Position numbers and translations under genes: made by a program. The notes under the pieces were generated by a model. That model had not been told where the DNA came from, searched no databases, and saw only the letters and a program-made list of their open reading frames with translations. Positions 26,065 through 34,567 of a DNA stretch of 64,000 nucleotides are shown piece by piece (the stretch's first letter is position 1; every line of letters starts with the position of its first letter). Source of the DNA: an uncultured Verrucomicrobia subdivision 3 bacterium (GTDB lineage: Bacteria > Verrucomicrobiota > Verrucomicrobiia > Limisphaerales > DASXHY01); NCBI GenBank assembly GCA_937890005.1, contig CALBZA010000056.1, positions 5,681 through 69,680 of the forward strand, given 5' to 3'.

Positions 26065-26937
26065 ATGAAAAAATCAGTTCGCATTTCGGCGGTGGTCATT
26101 TGCTGTGCCTTTGCTCTGTTGCTGCAGGGTTGCACCCGGGAAAAGGCCGAAGCGATCAAGGTTGCCGCGCAAACACTTCGCGCGGAAGCGGTCGCTGCAC
26201 TCGACCAGTTACGATCGATTCTCCGGGGAAACACGGCGATGCCACCGCAAGACAACGACAAGCTCGCTGAAGATCTCCGACAGGAGGAGGCGTTCTCCAT
26301 AGAAATGCTTGAAAACCTGCTGACCGAAGGCGAAATCGGTGCCGAGGAAGCCGCGGCCACAGATGCAGTACTGCAACGCATCGAAATCCATTACGTGGCG
26401 TTCGCCGAGATGTTTGACGAGCTGGAGCGCGGACATTTCTTCGCTTCCGATGCCGTTCGCGCTGCGGAACGGCACGCGGTCAACCTCACGGTCCAAATGA
26501 TCACGCTCGCCCGAATGATCGAGGAAAAGAAAATTCCAGTGAAACTGAATGCGAAGCGGATTCTGCTCGTGGAACAGATTCAACGTCACAACACCATTCC
26601 GGACGAAAACCTCAAGCGTCAGCATCTCAAGGCGGCGACGCAACAGTTGCTGGCGCTCGCAGCGGAAGAGCGGCAGCTGCGCGAAGAGGCCATCATGAAG
26701 TGCCTGAAAGCTGCGGAGGCGGGACGCTTGCTGACACGTCTGATCCGCGAGTATCGGACGCTTTCGGCCGAGGAGATCCTGCGGCTCACCCAACAGTCGC
26801 TCGGTGTCGCCGCGCAGTTGTCGGGACAGAATCCGGATGTCGTCGGCGCACTGGAGCGATTCAAGGCCGTCGAGACGCGCATCAAAGAGGATCCGTATTG
26901 GAGTCAGTTGCTGGAGAAACGTTTTCAGTTCGATTAA
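26065..26937 (+). CDS. Helical lipoprotein, function unknown (290 aa)
   Basis: The signal peptide ends in a lipobox (LLLQGC, lipidated Cys23), so the product is anchored in a membrane. The rest is almost entirely alpha-helical and charged (EKAEAIKVAAQTLRAEAVAA; AATQQLLALAAEERQLREEA), consistent with a helical bundle or coiled coil. AAGAAGG precedes the ATG. A 98-aa helical protein is encoded 15 bp downstream, so the two are probably co-transcribed. I recognise no family. It lies next to, and converges on, the flotillin/giant-ATPase cluster, and a link to it is possible but unsupported. Confidence 0.75.
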   Translation: MKKSVRISAVVICCAFALLLQGCTREKAEAIKVAAQTLRAEAVAALDQLRSILRGNTAMPPQDNDKLAEDLRQEEAFSIEMLENLLTEGEIGAEEAAATDAVLQRIEIHYVAFAEMFDELERGHFFASDAVRAAERHAVNLTVQMITLARMIEEKKIPVKLNAKRILLVEQIQRHNTIPDENLKRQHLKAATQQLLALAAEERQLREEAIMKCLKAAEAGRLLTRLIREYRTLSAEEILRLTQQSLGVAAQLSGQNPDVVGALERFKAVETRIKEDPYWSQLLEKRFQFD

Positions 26938-26952
26938 CCCCGGGGAGGAGCC

Positions 26953-27249
26953 ATGGACAACGACGCAAAGATGCTGGAGCTGCTCGGTTCAACGCTTACC
27001 AACGTTCAAGTGGAGTATCGCGCTGCGAAGCTGGCCGAGAGAACCAAGCTGAGGCCTGAACTTGAGAAGCTCCTGAAGCGATACGCTGAGTTTCAGTTGA
27101 AGCTGCTGGAGGACGGTGTGATCACCACCAAAGCCGATCTTGAGGAGATGGAGACGATTCGCGAGGAGATCAACGCAGCGGCGAAGAAGCAGAAGCTCGC
27201 TGTGGCGATTGTTAAAACGGCAGCGTTCGTAGCATCCAGGCTGGCGTGA
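26953..27249 (+). CDS. Small helical protein, function unknown (98 aa)
   Basis: A strong Shine-Dalgarno (GGGGAGGAG) lies 4 nt before the ATG. The protein has no signal peptide and is predicted helical throughout, with charged heptad-like segments (LAERTKLRPELEKLLKRYAE; LEEMETIREEINAAAKKQKL) and a hydrophobic end (AVAIVKTAAFVASRLA). It follows the lipoprotein gene by 15 bp and meets the zincin gene tail to tail with 23 bp between. No family is recognised. Confidence 0.7.
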   Translation: MDNDAKMLELLGSTLTNVQVEYRAAKLAERTKLRPELEKLLKRYAEFQLKLLEDGVITTKADLEEMETIREEINAAAKKQKLAVAIVKTAAFVASRLA

Positions 27250-27272
27250 CGGAGACGGCTCCCGTTGGATTC

Positions 27273-27638
27273 TCAATCCAGTCCGCGATCGAACAGGTCG
27301 TCCTCGTTCAATCCCAGATAGTGACCGAGTTCGTGCAACAGCGTGGTATGAACTTCGTCCAGGAAGATTTCTTCATCCTGCTCGGCAAGGTCCCAAAGAT
27401 TTTCCAGAAAGAGAATGATCTGAGGCGGCATTGGAACGGCGCCTTCCTCGGCGAATTCCGGTCCGATGAAAAGTCCGAGCGTGTCCGGTGCGATGCCATC
27501 CTCAACAAGCCCGGGGTTCGGCGACGGTTCGAAGGTTATCGGCAGCTGCACCGCCCGTTCGCGCAATTCCGCAGGAAGAGCCGCGAGTGTTGATTCGACT
27601 TCTTCCGTTGCGAGGGTCACCAGTTCATTCCAATCCAT
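27273..27638 (-). CDS. Small zincin-like metallopeptidase family protein (121 aa)
   Basis: The last 20 residues contain the zinc-binding HExxH motif (HELGHYLGLNEDDL, His102, Glu103, His106), with a downstream Asp/Glu as possible third ligand. The preceding part (PADLRER-like helix, VEDGIAPDTLGLFIGPEF, IILFLENLWDLAEQDE, VHTTLLHELGH) is characteristic of the short zincin family often annotated as metallopeptidase family protein (Pfam Zincin_1). Length is typical. Substrate and role are unknown. It lies 62 bp downstream of the 272-aa gene on the same strand and may be co-transcribed with the ATPase cluster. Confidence 0.85.
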   Translation of the reverse strand: MDWNELVTLATEEVESTLAALPAELRERAVQLPITFEPSPNPGLVEDGIAPDTLGLFIGPEFAEEGAVPMPPQIILFLENLWDLAEQDEEIFLDEVHTTLLHELGHYLGLNEDDLFDRGLD

Positions 27639-27700
27639 GCGGGCGCAGGATACCCATGGCGTGCTTCAGCCACAGCTCCATTCTGAAGGAAACCGGAAGC

Positions 27701-28519
27701 TCAACGACTGTATTTCGAAGCGTGTGGATTCTTCTTCAATCGCTCGAGCGCCTCCTGTTTCCAGTCGAGAGCCGGAGCCGATTCAACGGAGGGCGTCTGT
27801 TCCGTTGTTGAAGTGACAGTGTCCGGCGCGTTCACAGGTGCCACAGCGACAGACGTTGCGGAGGCGGGAACGGAGCGAGCCTCGAAAAAGGAGCTTTGGC
27901 CGAAGACCGATTTGGTTTCTCCGGATGGTTGAGTTTCGGTTGGAGCGATCCCGGGAAAGGACGATGCTGTCGGCGCGGACTGAAAAACAGTTCCGGCCTC
28001 CTCCTCATCGGTTCGCCAGCAAAGGCGAACGGATGGGATCGGCCCGACGTGCACGATCAGCGTCCGATAGCTGAGATCGCTCAGCGCCACTCGATCCGCG
28101 ACTGCCTCGGCCTGGAGCAGGGAAGAGAGCAGGGCGTGGACGGTTTTCTTGTCCTGGTTTGCGGTGATCAAAGCCCGAATCTGCGGATGGGCGACGTCCT
28201 CGATCTTGTCCAGGTGAACGATCAGGCGCTGGACCGGGCTGAGTTCCATGTCAACGCCGCGCAGATCGTAACCGGCCTCAGCGAAGGTTCCGCCTGCATC
28301 GTGGATTTCCTGGAGTGCTTCGAGAATGTGATCCGGATTGTCCACGCGCAGGTCTGTGACACTGGATTGAATACTGGTGCGCAGCTGCTGGAGTTGCCCC
28401 GCCGTCACGGCGACACTTTCTTTGAGCTGGGAAATCTTCGGCGGCACGCTCTGGATGGCGGCCTGAATCTGCGCGGCCTTGCTGCCGATCGTCTGGACCT
28501 TCGTCATGAACTTTTTCAT
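27701..28519 (-). CDS. Coiled-coil/disordered protein of ATPase cluster (272 aa)
   Basis: The first ~75 residues are helical and coiled-coil-like (MKKFMTKVQTIGSKAAQIQA, ISQLKESVAVTAGQLQQLRT). A compact middle part follows (VDMELSPVQRLIVHLDKIED, LSYRTLIVHVGPIPSVRLCW), then a Ser/Thr/Pro/Ala-rich linker of about 80 residues, and a short basic helix ends the protein (WKQEALERLKKNPHASKYS). There is no signal peptide. It is the third gene after the flotillin and the giant AAA+ ATPase on the minus strand, separated from the ATPase by 187 bp that hold an inverted repeat. I recognise no family; an adaptor for the ATPase is only a guess. Confidence 0.7.
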   Translation of the reverse strand: MKKFMTKVQTIGSKAAQIQAAIQSVPPKISQLKESVAVTAGQLQQLRTSIQSSVTDLRVDNPDHILEALQEIHDAGGTFAEAGYDLRGVDMELSPVQRLIVHLDKIEDVAHPQIRALITANQDKKTVHALLSSLLQAEAVADRVALSDLSYRTLIVHVGPIPSVRLCWRTDEEEAGTVFQSAPTASSFPGIAPTETQPSGETKSVFGQSSFFEARSVPASATSVAVAPVNAPDTVTSTTEQTPSVESAPALDWKQEALERLKKNPHASKYSR

Positions 28520-28549
28520 AGGCTCAATTTCCGGTTAGATCATTAATTA

Positions 28550-28684
28550 CTCACGCGAAGGACGCGAAAGGCGTGAAGATGAAAGGGCCTCGCTGGAACA
28601 AGATCACAGTCTGATGTCCGGAGGGAGCCCGAACTCAAACGCGTGCACATTTGCTCCTTCGCGACCTTCGCGGCCTTCGCGTGA
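28550..28684. repeat. Intergenic inverted repeat with GAAGG-rich arms
   Basis: Arms of about 29 bp at 28550-28578 (starts CTCACGCGAAGG) and 28656-28684 (reads CTTCGCG and ends CTTCGCGTGAG) are inverted copies with about four mismatches and about 77 nt between them. It fills the gap between the giant ATPase and the 272-aa gene. A comparable element with related but different arms lies at 57333-57419. It could be a small non-autonomous repeat or an mRNA-stabilising structure. Confidence 0.6.
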
Positions 28685-28706
28685 GGAAATTCGTTTTGCG
28701 AAATAT

Positions 28707-31700
28707 TCACGGTGTCGTTTCCCCTCCGTCGGGTTTCTGTTTGGGTGCGGCCTGTCCCTGCGATTGCGCGATGACCTGCTGGAACTTCTCCAGAAACGCC
28801 TTCTCGTTTTCGAGCATCTCCTGCGTGAGATCGATTTCCACCGTCCCCTGTCGCGCTCTCGTGGCGAGCAGTTCCTGCGCGTTGCGGAGATGATTCCGCT
28901 GCTGCTCGGCCAGGTCCTTGAGCGTCGCCATGGTGCTGTGGACCATTTCCATCTCGTGTTCCATTCGCTTGAGCGCGTCGGCGATCGTTCCGGAATGAAC
29001 GACTGAAATGGCCTTGCTCAAATCCTGTCGCAACGCATTTAAACCCTCGCTCAATCGGGCCGCGAGGGCATCGACGTCACCACTGCTGGAACCGGGCCTG
29101 GCCGACTCGGCGAGGCGTTGATCGACCGTGTTCCGCAGCGCTTCGAGATGTTTCGCCAGAGGACCGAGATCCACATGGACCGGTGGTGGCGAAGGCTGCG
29201 GTTTCGAAGATTGCTTTTCCAACGCCGTCTGAAGCGCTTCAAGTCGTTTGCCGACCGGTTCGAAATCAACCACGACCTGTGGCGCGGGAGGGTGAGGCGG
29301 TGGCGGCTTCGACAGCTGGCTCGCAATCGCCTGCTGAATTCCTTCGAGCCCCGATTGGAATCCGCTCAGTTGCGCAACGATGCGTCCGGCTGGATCGTCG
29401 CCGACGCCACGCGCGGCATTGTTGCGCTTGAACGTCTGTTTGATTTCCTCCCAGCGCGCTTTTTCCTCCGGCGTCTGAATGCCGAGAAGTTCCTTGAACT
29501 TGAGCAGGTTCGCCTCGGCACCGGTCGTGAGCGTCTGGGATTCGTTGCGATAGTGGTCGAGGATGATCCCGCGCACCTCGTCGTCGTTCATGATCGCAAC
29601 CACCTTTTCGGCCAGGCGATTCATGTTGCGATACGAACCCTGAAGCTTGAACGGCGGCTCGGTGCGATATTCATCGGCTTGTGCGGCGGAATGAATGTAT
29701 TCCTGGTTCACGCGCAGAACGACCTCGCGAATCATCACGAGTTTCTTCATCACGGACAGAATCTCCTCCACGTCCTGCGACGAATAACTGCCTTCAAAAC
29801 CTTCCGCCTCGCGCTCGCCTGACTCGGCCATGCGGATGAACGAGCGGATGTCCTTCTGGCTCTTGTTCGCGAGCGGTGCAAGGACGGCATTCGACGTCAC
29901 GGCGTTTTCGAGATAGCTCGCTTTGAACCATTCCGCATTGCCGCCGATGATGTCGCCCAGATTGTAGGTGTCGGCGCGGTTCGAAAGCATGTCGGGGATT
30001 TTGAACTTCTGGCCGCTCTCCGTGTAAGGATTGCCGGCCATCACCACCACGACCTTGCGTCCGCGCAGATCGTAGGTCCGCGGCTGGCCGTTCCAGACCC
30101 CTTCAATCTTGCGTTGAGCGTCGCAGAGCGAAATGAACTTCTGCAGAAATTCCGGACTGCAATGCTGGATGTCGTCGATGCAAATCATCGCGTTGTCGCC
30201 CATCTCCAGCGCGAGATTCAATTTCTGGATCTCCTCGCGTGCAGCGGCGTTCGGAGCCTCCTCGGGATCCAGCGAGGTGACGTCGTGTCCAAGCGCCGGG
30301 CCGTTCACCTTGATGAACACAATGCCCAGTCGATTGGCCACATACTCCATCAACGTTGTCTTGCCGTAACCCGGCGGTGAAATGACCAGCAGCAAACCCA
30401 TCAGGTCCGTGCGCTTCGCAGCTCCGGCCGCGCCAATCTGTTTCGCGAGATTGTCGCCGACGAGCGGCAGATAAACGCGGTCGATCAATTGATTGCGGAC
30501 AAAGGAGGTCAGGACCTTGGGCTTGAATTCATCGAGACGAAGCCGTTTGCGTTCGCGTTCGAGAATCTGCTGTTTGAGATCGCGGAAACGTTCGAAGCGC
30601 GGAACGACTTCCTGTTCGTATTCACGCAGGCGCTCGGTGAACTTCAGATAATCGAAACGATAACGGCTGCCGTGAATGACGTTGTGGCTGCCTTTCATTT
30701 CATCCAGGTCACGACTTGCGCCGGCCTGAACGACCGTGGTTTTGAGTTTGCCGCCGCAGAAGAGAATGGCTGCAACTTCGTCGAGATACTGGAGCTCGTT
30801 GCCCTTCAAATCGAGCGGGGAGGATTGAGGCGAAGCAGTCCGGGACGTTTTCGATGCGGAAGGCGTGGCAGCGTGTGTTACGTGAAGCAGGAAACCGCGG
30901 GTCCAGTCGCGAGTCAGCTCAAGTGCGCTTTCGAGATGTTCGCCCAGGTCGGTCATCGCGCGTTTGAATGAATCGGCGCTGCCCTTCGCAATGAGATGCT
31001 GATTGAAGCGGGTGGCGAGTTCGTGCGCTTCACGCGTGACGACGAAGGCGTCGCCGCCGATCAGTTCGTGAAAAAGATATTCGCCCGCCGCGTCTGCGAT
31101 CGATTCCGAATACAGCTTCGTTTTCTGGATGAAATCCCGGATGAGTTCCTGGAGTGCGGCGATGTAATTCTGCTGGATGGGATCGCCCGGAAAAACCTTG
31201 TTGCGCTCGCCGAATGCCTTCAGCCGCGTGCTCCAGAGTTTGCGCGTCGGTTCGGGACAGAAGCGATGCCAGTAAACCACGGCGCAGGCGCGGGCCGTCG
31301 GATGAAACCGCGCGAGCTGCAATGCAAGATGCGCTTCGAGCAAGGCGCCGAAAATCCTGGCGCCGTCAAGGTCGTGAACGCCTTTTGTATAGCCTTCCTG
31401 ATAACGCGTTCCGACGAACTGCTGGACGAATGCAAGCCGTTGTTCCGCAGACCACGCGAGGACTTCCTCCAGAGTCGGGACATCAGCAGAAACCTGGTCT
31501 TCAGTCCGCCCGGCATCGTCGTTTTCAGCTTCAGAATCTTCCCCGATCTGGCCATTACGCTGAAGCGGGTTGAAATCCGCGCTCCTGGCTTCCAGAGCTT
31601 TCAACAGTTGCCACGCGAGATACTCGCCTCGATAGACCTGTGGATTTTCTGAAACGACTTCCTGATCCCAGACGCCGCGCGTGGCGAGCAGTTCGGGATC

Positions 31701-34448
31701 CTCGATGGCTTCGAAATATTTCGTGCTCGTCAGGTGAACGAACTGCGTGCCGTCGCGATTGACGACGGTGAGATCGAGCGGCTGCGTGTTGATGTTGAAG
31801 CGATGTTTCCCAAGCTGGATCACCGGTTCGCCGCCGACGAACAGTTCCTGGCGATCCTTGAGCTGCCGCACCGCTTCCTGCTGAACACTCTTGAGCCGGC
31901 CCTGCAGATCGTCGGCCTTGACCGAATCCTCCAATGCCAGCAGCTGATCAATCGTCTCACGCACCTTGGCGATCATCAGATCGGATGCCATGTAGGTGTT
32001 GATCTCCTCGATCGACTTGAAGCTGCCGAGACGATTCTGAATCACCTTCAGAATGCGCTCGGCCGCGGTCATCAAGGCGCTTGCGCGCCGATTGCGTTGT
32101 TCGACGAGCGCGAGCTTGCGCTGTTCGAACGCTTCGTAAAGTTCCGTCCGACGTTCGGAAAGTTGAACCGTGTATTCCTCGAAGTCGGCGAAGGCGCCTT
32201 CAAGTTCCTCGATCTGAACCGTGAGTCGATTCAGGTATTCCTCGCATTTCGCGGGCGAATCGCAGAGGTCGAGGTAACTCGCCGCCGCCTGGCTCAGTAG
32301 CTTGATCTGTGCGCTGAACTGCGCTGCACCTTCGCGGGCGACCAGTTCCTGGAGCCGCTTCTTCAACGCGGCCTTCACCTGGTTCAGCGTCGTGTAGATC
32401 GCCGTGATGCCATCGATGATGCGCGTCGTTTCGGTCGCATCGGCAATGTTCAGACTGTTGACGATCTCGACCAGCATTTCGAGCTCGCCGCCTGCCGTGC
32501 TGACAGCCTTCTCGATTTCTTTGCCTTCGGCGACTTTCGTCACCGTTTCAACCGCGGCAACCTGCGCGTCCGCCTGCTTGCGATAGGGATCGAGCGCCTC
32601 GGGTTTGAGAAGAAATTGAACGGTGTTGCCGGACAACGTCGCAGTCTGCTCCGTCACTTTCGCTTCAAGCGCATCAACGGTCGGAACATCGACGTAACGA
32701 ACCTCCCGAAGTGTGATCAGTTCGCCGCGGAGATGCCGGAGCGCGGTGAGATTGATGACGTAATCGTTGAGCGTGTTGAAACTCGCCCGGCGGATCGTAT
32801 TGAAGAGTTCCTGACCGCGCTTGCTGACATCCTGGACGCGTTGGACGGCTTCGCGCTGGAGACGGCGAACCTTGTCGAACTCATCGACCGCCTTGTCTGC
32901 CGCTTCTCGAACCTGCCGCAAGGCATCATCGATGCCGAACGCATCGGCATGCGACAGCCATGGATAGGAATCGAGAATCGCGCCGCAACGTTTGACGAGG
33001 TCGGTGTAGAGTTCGGCGTAGGGACTGTCCTTTCGCACCAGCGTGAGCACTTCGTTGCACTCGGCGAGTGCGCGGACGACTTCCTTGTTTCCGATCTGAT
33101 AAAGGTAGGCGTCCTTTTTGCCGGGCGGTTCGAAGCCGGGTTGATGAAACGGTGTCTGACGCAGCTGAATCGAATGATGTTTCTGCGGCTCGTGCTCGGC
33201 GCGAAAGAGCAGGAGGTGGCCGTTTGGAAAAATGGAGAATCCGTTGCAACCGATCCGTTCCTCGACCTTCTGCGCAATCAGGCGATACGGCATGAGCGCA
33301 TAATCGCCGGTCATCCGGTTGTAGAACACGTAAAGAACATCCTCGCCATTCGGCGCGTGGACCGCGCGTTCGAAGACCATTCCTGCCGTGCTGGCCTCAA
33401 AGCGCTTCAGTTCTCCGGTTGCCAGATAATAGCCGTCCGGAAAAATCAGTCCGTGTTCTTCAGGCAGAAAGACGCACGATTCGCCGATCGAATCCACGCG
33501 CACCGCCGTCTGCTGCTTCTCATTGAAAATGAAATAGCGCGCCTGGGTTTCCTTGTAGGGTCGAATCTTGAGCAGGATCAAATGCCCGACGATTCCGTAT
33601 GCGATCTCGGCGTCATCAACCTTCTGATACTTGTCATCGACAGGTTCCGAATAAATGCCTTCGCCGGTGGCAGTATTGTCCTCGACCTTGATCGTAAGAT
33701 CGCCTCCGACCGATTCGACAAAGACGCGGTCCTCGATCGAAACGTGTGGATGATCGCCGTAGCGATACGATTCGCGATCGGGAATCTGCCAGCGGAACTG
33801 GTGGGCAGGGGGATAGGCGATGCGGCGATATTCGGCTTCGGCGCGGCCGTCGATGTACTTCAAATCGCCGTCATTGTAGGCCCATTTGAAAATAGCAAAG
33901 TCGTCGATCCCTGAACCGGTGCCGAACTTCATGAACAGCTTGCCATCGATGAGCGAAAACTTCCGGAAAGCCGCCTTTTCGTAAATGTTGTAGAGCCGTT
34001 TGAAATCTCCGAGAAAGGCTTTGTCGTTGATCAGGTCAAGATCCGCCTCCTTGAATGAACCAGTTTCCTCGTCGCGTGTGTAAATCGCGAAGACGTCGCT
34101 CAGCTCCATCTCCTTCTTGAGACCGAACTGCACGTTGAAGCCGAACAGGAACCTGCCGTTCCCGAGCTGGATCATGTCGCGCGGAACGCAATTGTGCGCG
34201 GTGACAATCCGGTCGGCTTTCAGGATTTTGAATTCGATCGCGCCGAAAACGTTCTGTCGCTGACGATCCAGCTGCGACATCCGTTCGCTCAGTTTTGCGC
34301 CTTGTGTCTGAAGGCGGTTACGAATGATTTCGTACGTGGCGCTGCCGAGCGTCTGGGCCGTGGACTGCGTTTGCGGCGATGCCGCCGCGGGCTCGGTGGA
34401 TGTCTCCGAAGCGGGCGAGTTCAGTTTTTCGTTGGGAACCTCAGCCAT
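28707..34448 (-). CDS. Giant AAA+ ATPase, DUF3686-type (1913 aa)
   Basis: This large cytoplasmic ATPase belongs to the family often labelled DNA repair ATPase. An Ala/Pro/Ser/Thr-rich start precedes a beta-rich DUF3686-like region (about 45-480; GNGRFLFGFNVQFG, NGEDVLYVFYNRMTGDYALM), a long helical coiled-coil middle (about 520-900), a further mixed region, and one AAA+ module with Walker A SPPGYGKTTL (Lys1363), Walker B AMICIDDIQH (Asp1425-Asp1426) and sensor 1 VVVVMAGNPYTE. The second Walker B acid is Asp rather than the usual Glu. The C-terminal ~300 residues alternate proline-rich linkers (PPPPHPPAPQ) with three similar helices (VGKRLEALQTALEK, LAKHLEALRNTVDQ). It lies 119 bp downstream of a flotillin gene on the same strand. 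The label DNA repair is not supported by anything visible; a membrane-linked remodelling role is inferred from the flotillin. Confidence 0.85.
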   Translation of the reverse strand: MAEVPNEKLNSPASETSTEPAAASPQTQSTAQTLGSATYEIIRNRLQTQGAKLSERMSQLDRQRQNVFGAIEFKILKADRIVTAHNCVPRDMIQLGNGRFLFGFNVQFGLKKEMELSDVFAIYTRDEETGSFKEADLDLINDKAFLGDFKRLYNIYEKAAFRKFSLIDGKLFMKFGTGSGIDDFAIFKWAYNDGDLKYIDGRAEAEYRRIAYPPAHQFRWQIPDRESYRYGDHPHVSIEDRVFVESVGGDLTIKVEDNTATGEGIYSEPVDDKYQKVDDAEIAYGIVGHLILLKIRPYKETQARYFIFNEKQQTAVRVDSIGESCVFLPEEHGLIFPDGYYLATGELKRFEASTAGMVFERAVHAPNGEDVLYVFYNRMTGDYALMPYRLIAQKVEERIGCNGFSIFPNGHLLLFRAEHEPQKHHSIQLRQTPFHQPGFEPPGKKDAYLYQIGNKEVVRALAECNEVLTLVRKDSPYAELYTDLVKRCGAILDSYPWLSHADAFGIDDALRQVREAADKAVDEFDKVRRLQREAVQRVQDVSKRGQELFNTIRRASFNTLNDYVINLTALRHLRGELITLREVRYVDVPTVDALEAKVTEQTATLSGNTVQFLLKPEALDPYRKQADAQVAAVETVTKVAEGKEIEKAVSTAGGELEMLVEIVNSLNIADATETTRIIDGITAIYTTLNQVKAALKKRLQELVAREGAAQFSAQIKLLSQAAASYLDLCDSPAKCEEYLNRLTVQIEELEGAFADFEEYTVQLSERRTELYEAFEQRKLALVEQRNRRASALMTAAERILKVIQNRLGSFKSIEEINTYMASDLMIAKVRETIDQLLALEDSVKADDLQGRLKSVQQEAVRQLKDRQELFVGGEPVIQLGKHRFNINTQPLDLTVVNRDGTQFVHLTSTKYFEAIEDPELLATRGVWDQEVVSENPQVYRGEYLAWQLLKALEARSADFNPLQRNGQIGEDSEAENDDAGRTEDQVSADVPTLEEVLAWSAEQRLAFVQQFVGTRYQEGYTKGVHDLDGARIFGALLEAHLALQLARFHPTARACAVVYWHRFCPEPTRKLWSTRLKAFGERNKVFPGDPIQQNYIAALQELIRDFIQKTKLYSESIADAAGEYLFHELIGGDAFVVTREAHELATRFNQHLIAKGSADSFKRAMTDLGEHLESALELTRDWTRGFLLHVTHAATPSASKTSRTASPQSSPLDLKGNELQYLDEVAAILFCGGKLKTTVVQAGASRDLDEMKGSHNVIHGSRYRFDYLKFTERLREYEQEVVPRFERFRDLKQQILERERKRLRLDEFKPKVLTSFVRNQLIDRVYLPLVGDNLAKQIGAAGAAKRTDLMGLLLVISPPGYGKTTLMEYVANRLGIVFIKVNGPALGHDVTSLDPEEAPNAAAREEIQKLNLALEMGDNAMICIDDIQHCSPEFLQKFISLCDAQRKIEGVWNGQPRTYDLRGRKVVVVMAGNPYTESGQKFKIPDMLSNRADTYNLGDIIGGNAEWFKASYLENAVTSNAVLAPLANKSQKDIRSFIRMAESGEREAEGFEGSYSSQDVEEILSVMKKLVMIREVVLRVNQEYIHSAAQADEYRTEPPFKLQGSYRNMNRLAEKVVAIMNDDEVRGIILDHYRNESQTLTTGAEANLLKFKELLGIQTPEEKARWEEIKQTFKRNNAARGVGDDPAGRIVAQLSGFQSGLEGIQQAIASQLSKPPPPHPPAPQVVVDFEPVGKRLEALQTALEKQSSKPQPSPPPVHVDLGPLAKHLEALRNTVDQRLAESARPGSSSGDVDALAARLSEGLNALRQDLSKAISVVHSGTIADALKRMEHEMEMVHSTMATLKDLAEQQRNHLRNAQELLATRARQGTVEIDLTQEMLENEKAFLEKFQQVIAQSQGQAAPKQKPDGGETTP

Positions 34449-34514
34449 GGGTTAAATCTGGCGTAAGTGTGGGCATTTTCTGCCGCCCCGGCGGGGCCTG
34501 ATTTTGATTCGCCG

Positions 34515-34543
34515 CCAGCCCACAGGTGACGCCTGTGGGCTGG
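34515..34543. promoter_or_regulatory. Strong hairpin between flotillin and ATPase genes
   Basis: A perfect 12-bp inverted repeat, CCAGCCCACAGG and CCTGTGGGCTGG, has a 5-nt loop. A GC hairpin (GCCCCGGCGGGGC) lies about 20 bp away. On the plus strand it is followed by TTTTGTT like a terminator, but no plus-strand gene reads into it. For the minus-strand flotillin-ATPase pair it could end part of the transcripts or protect the upstream mRNA. Confidence 0.55.
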
Positions 34544-34567
34544 TTTTGTTGGTGCTCTGCACCTGCT

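Noticed and set aside
32616..33914. 432-aa open frame on the plus strand
   Set aside because: It is antisense to the giant ATPase gene; its composition mirrors the complement of real codons and it has no recognisable motif.
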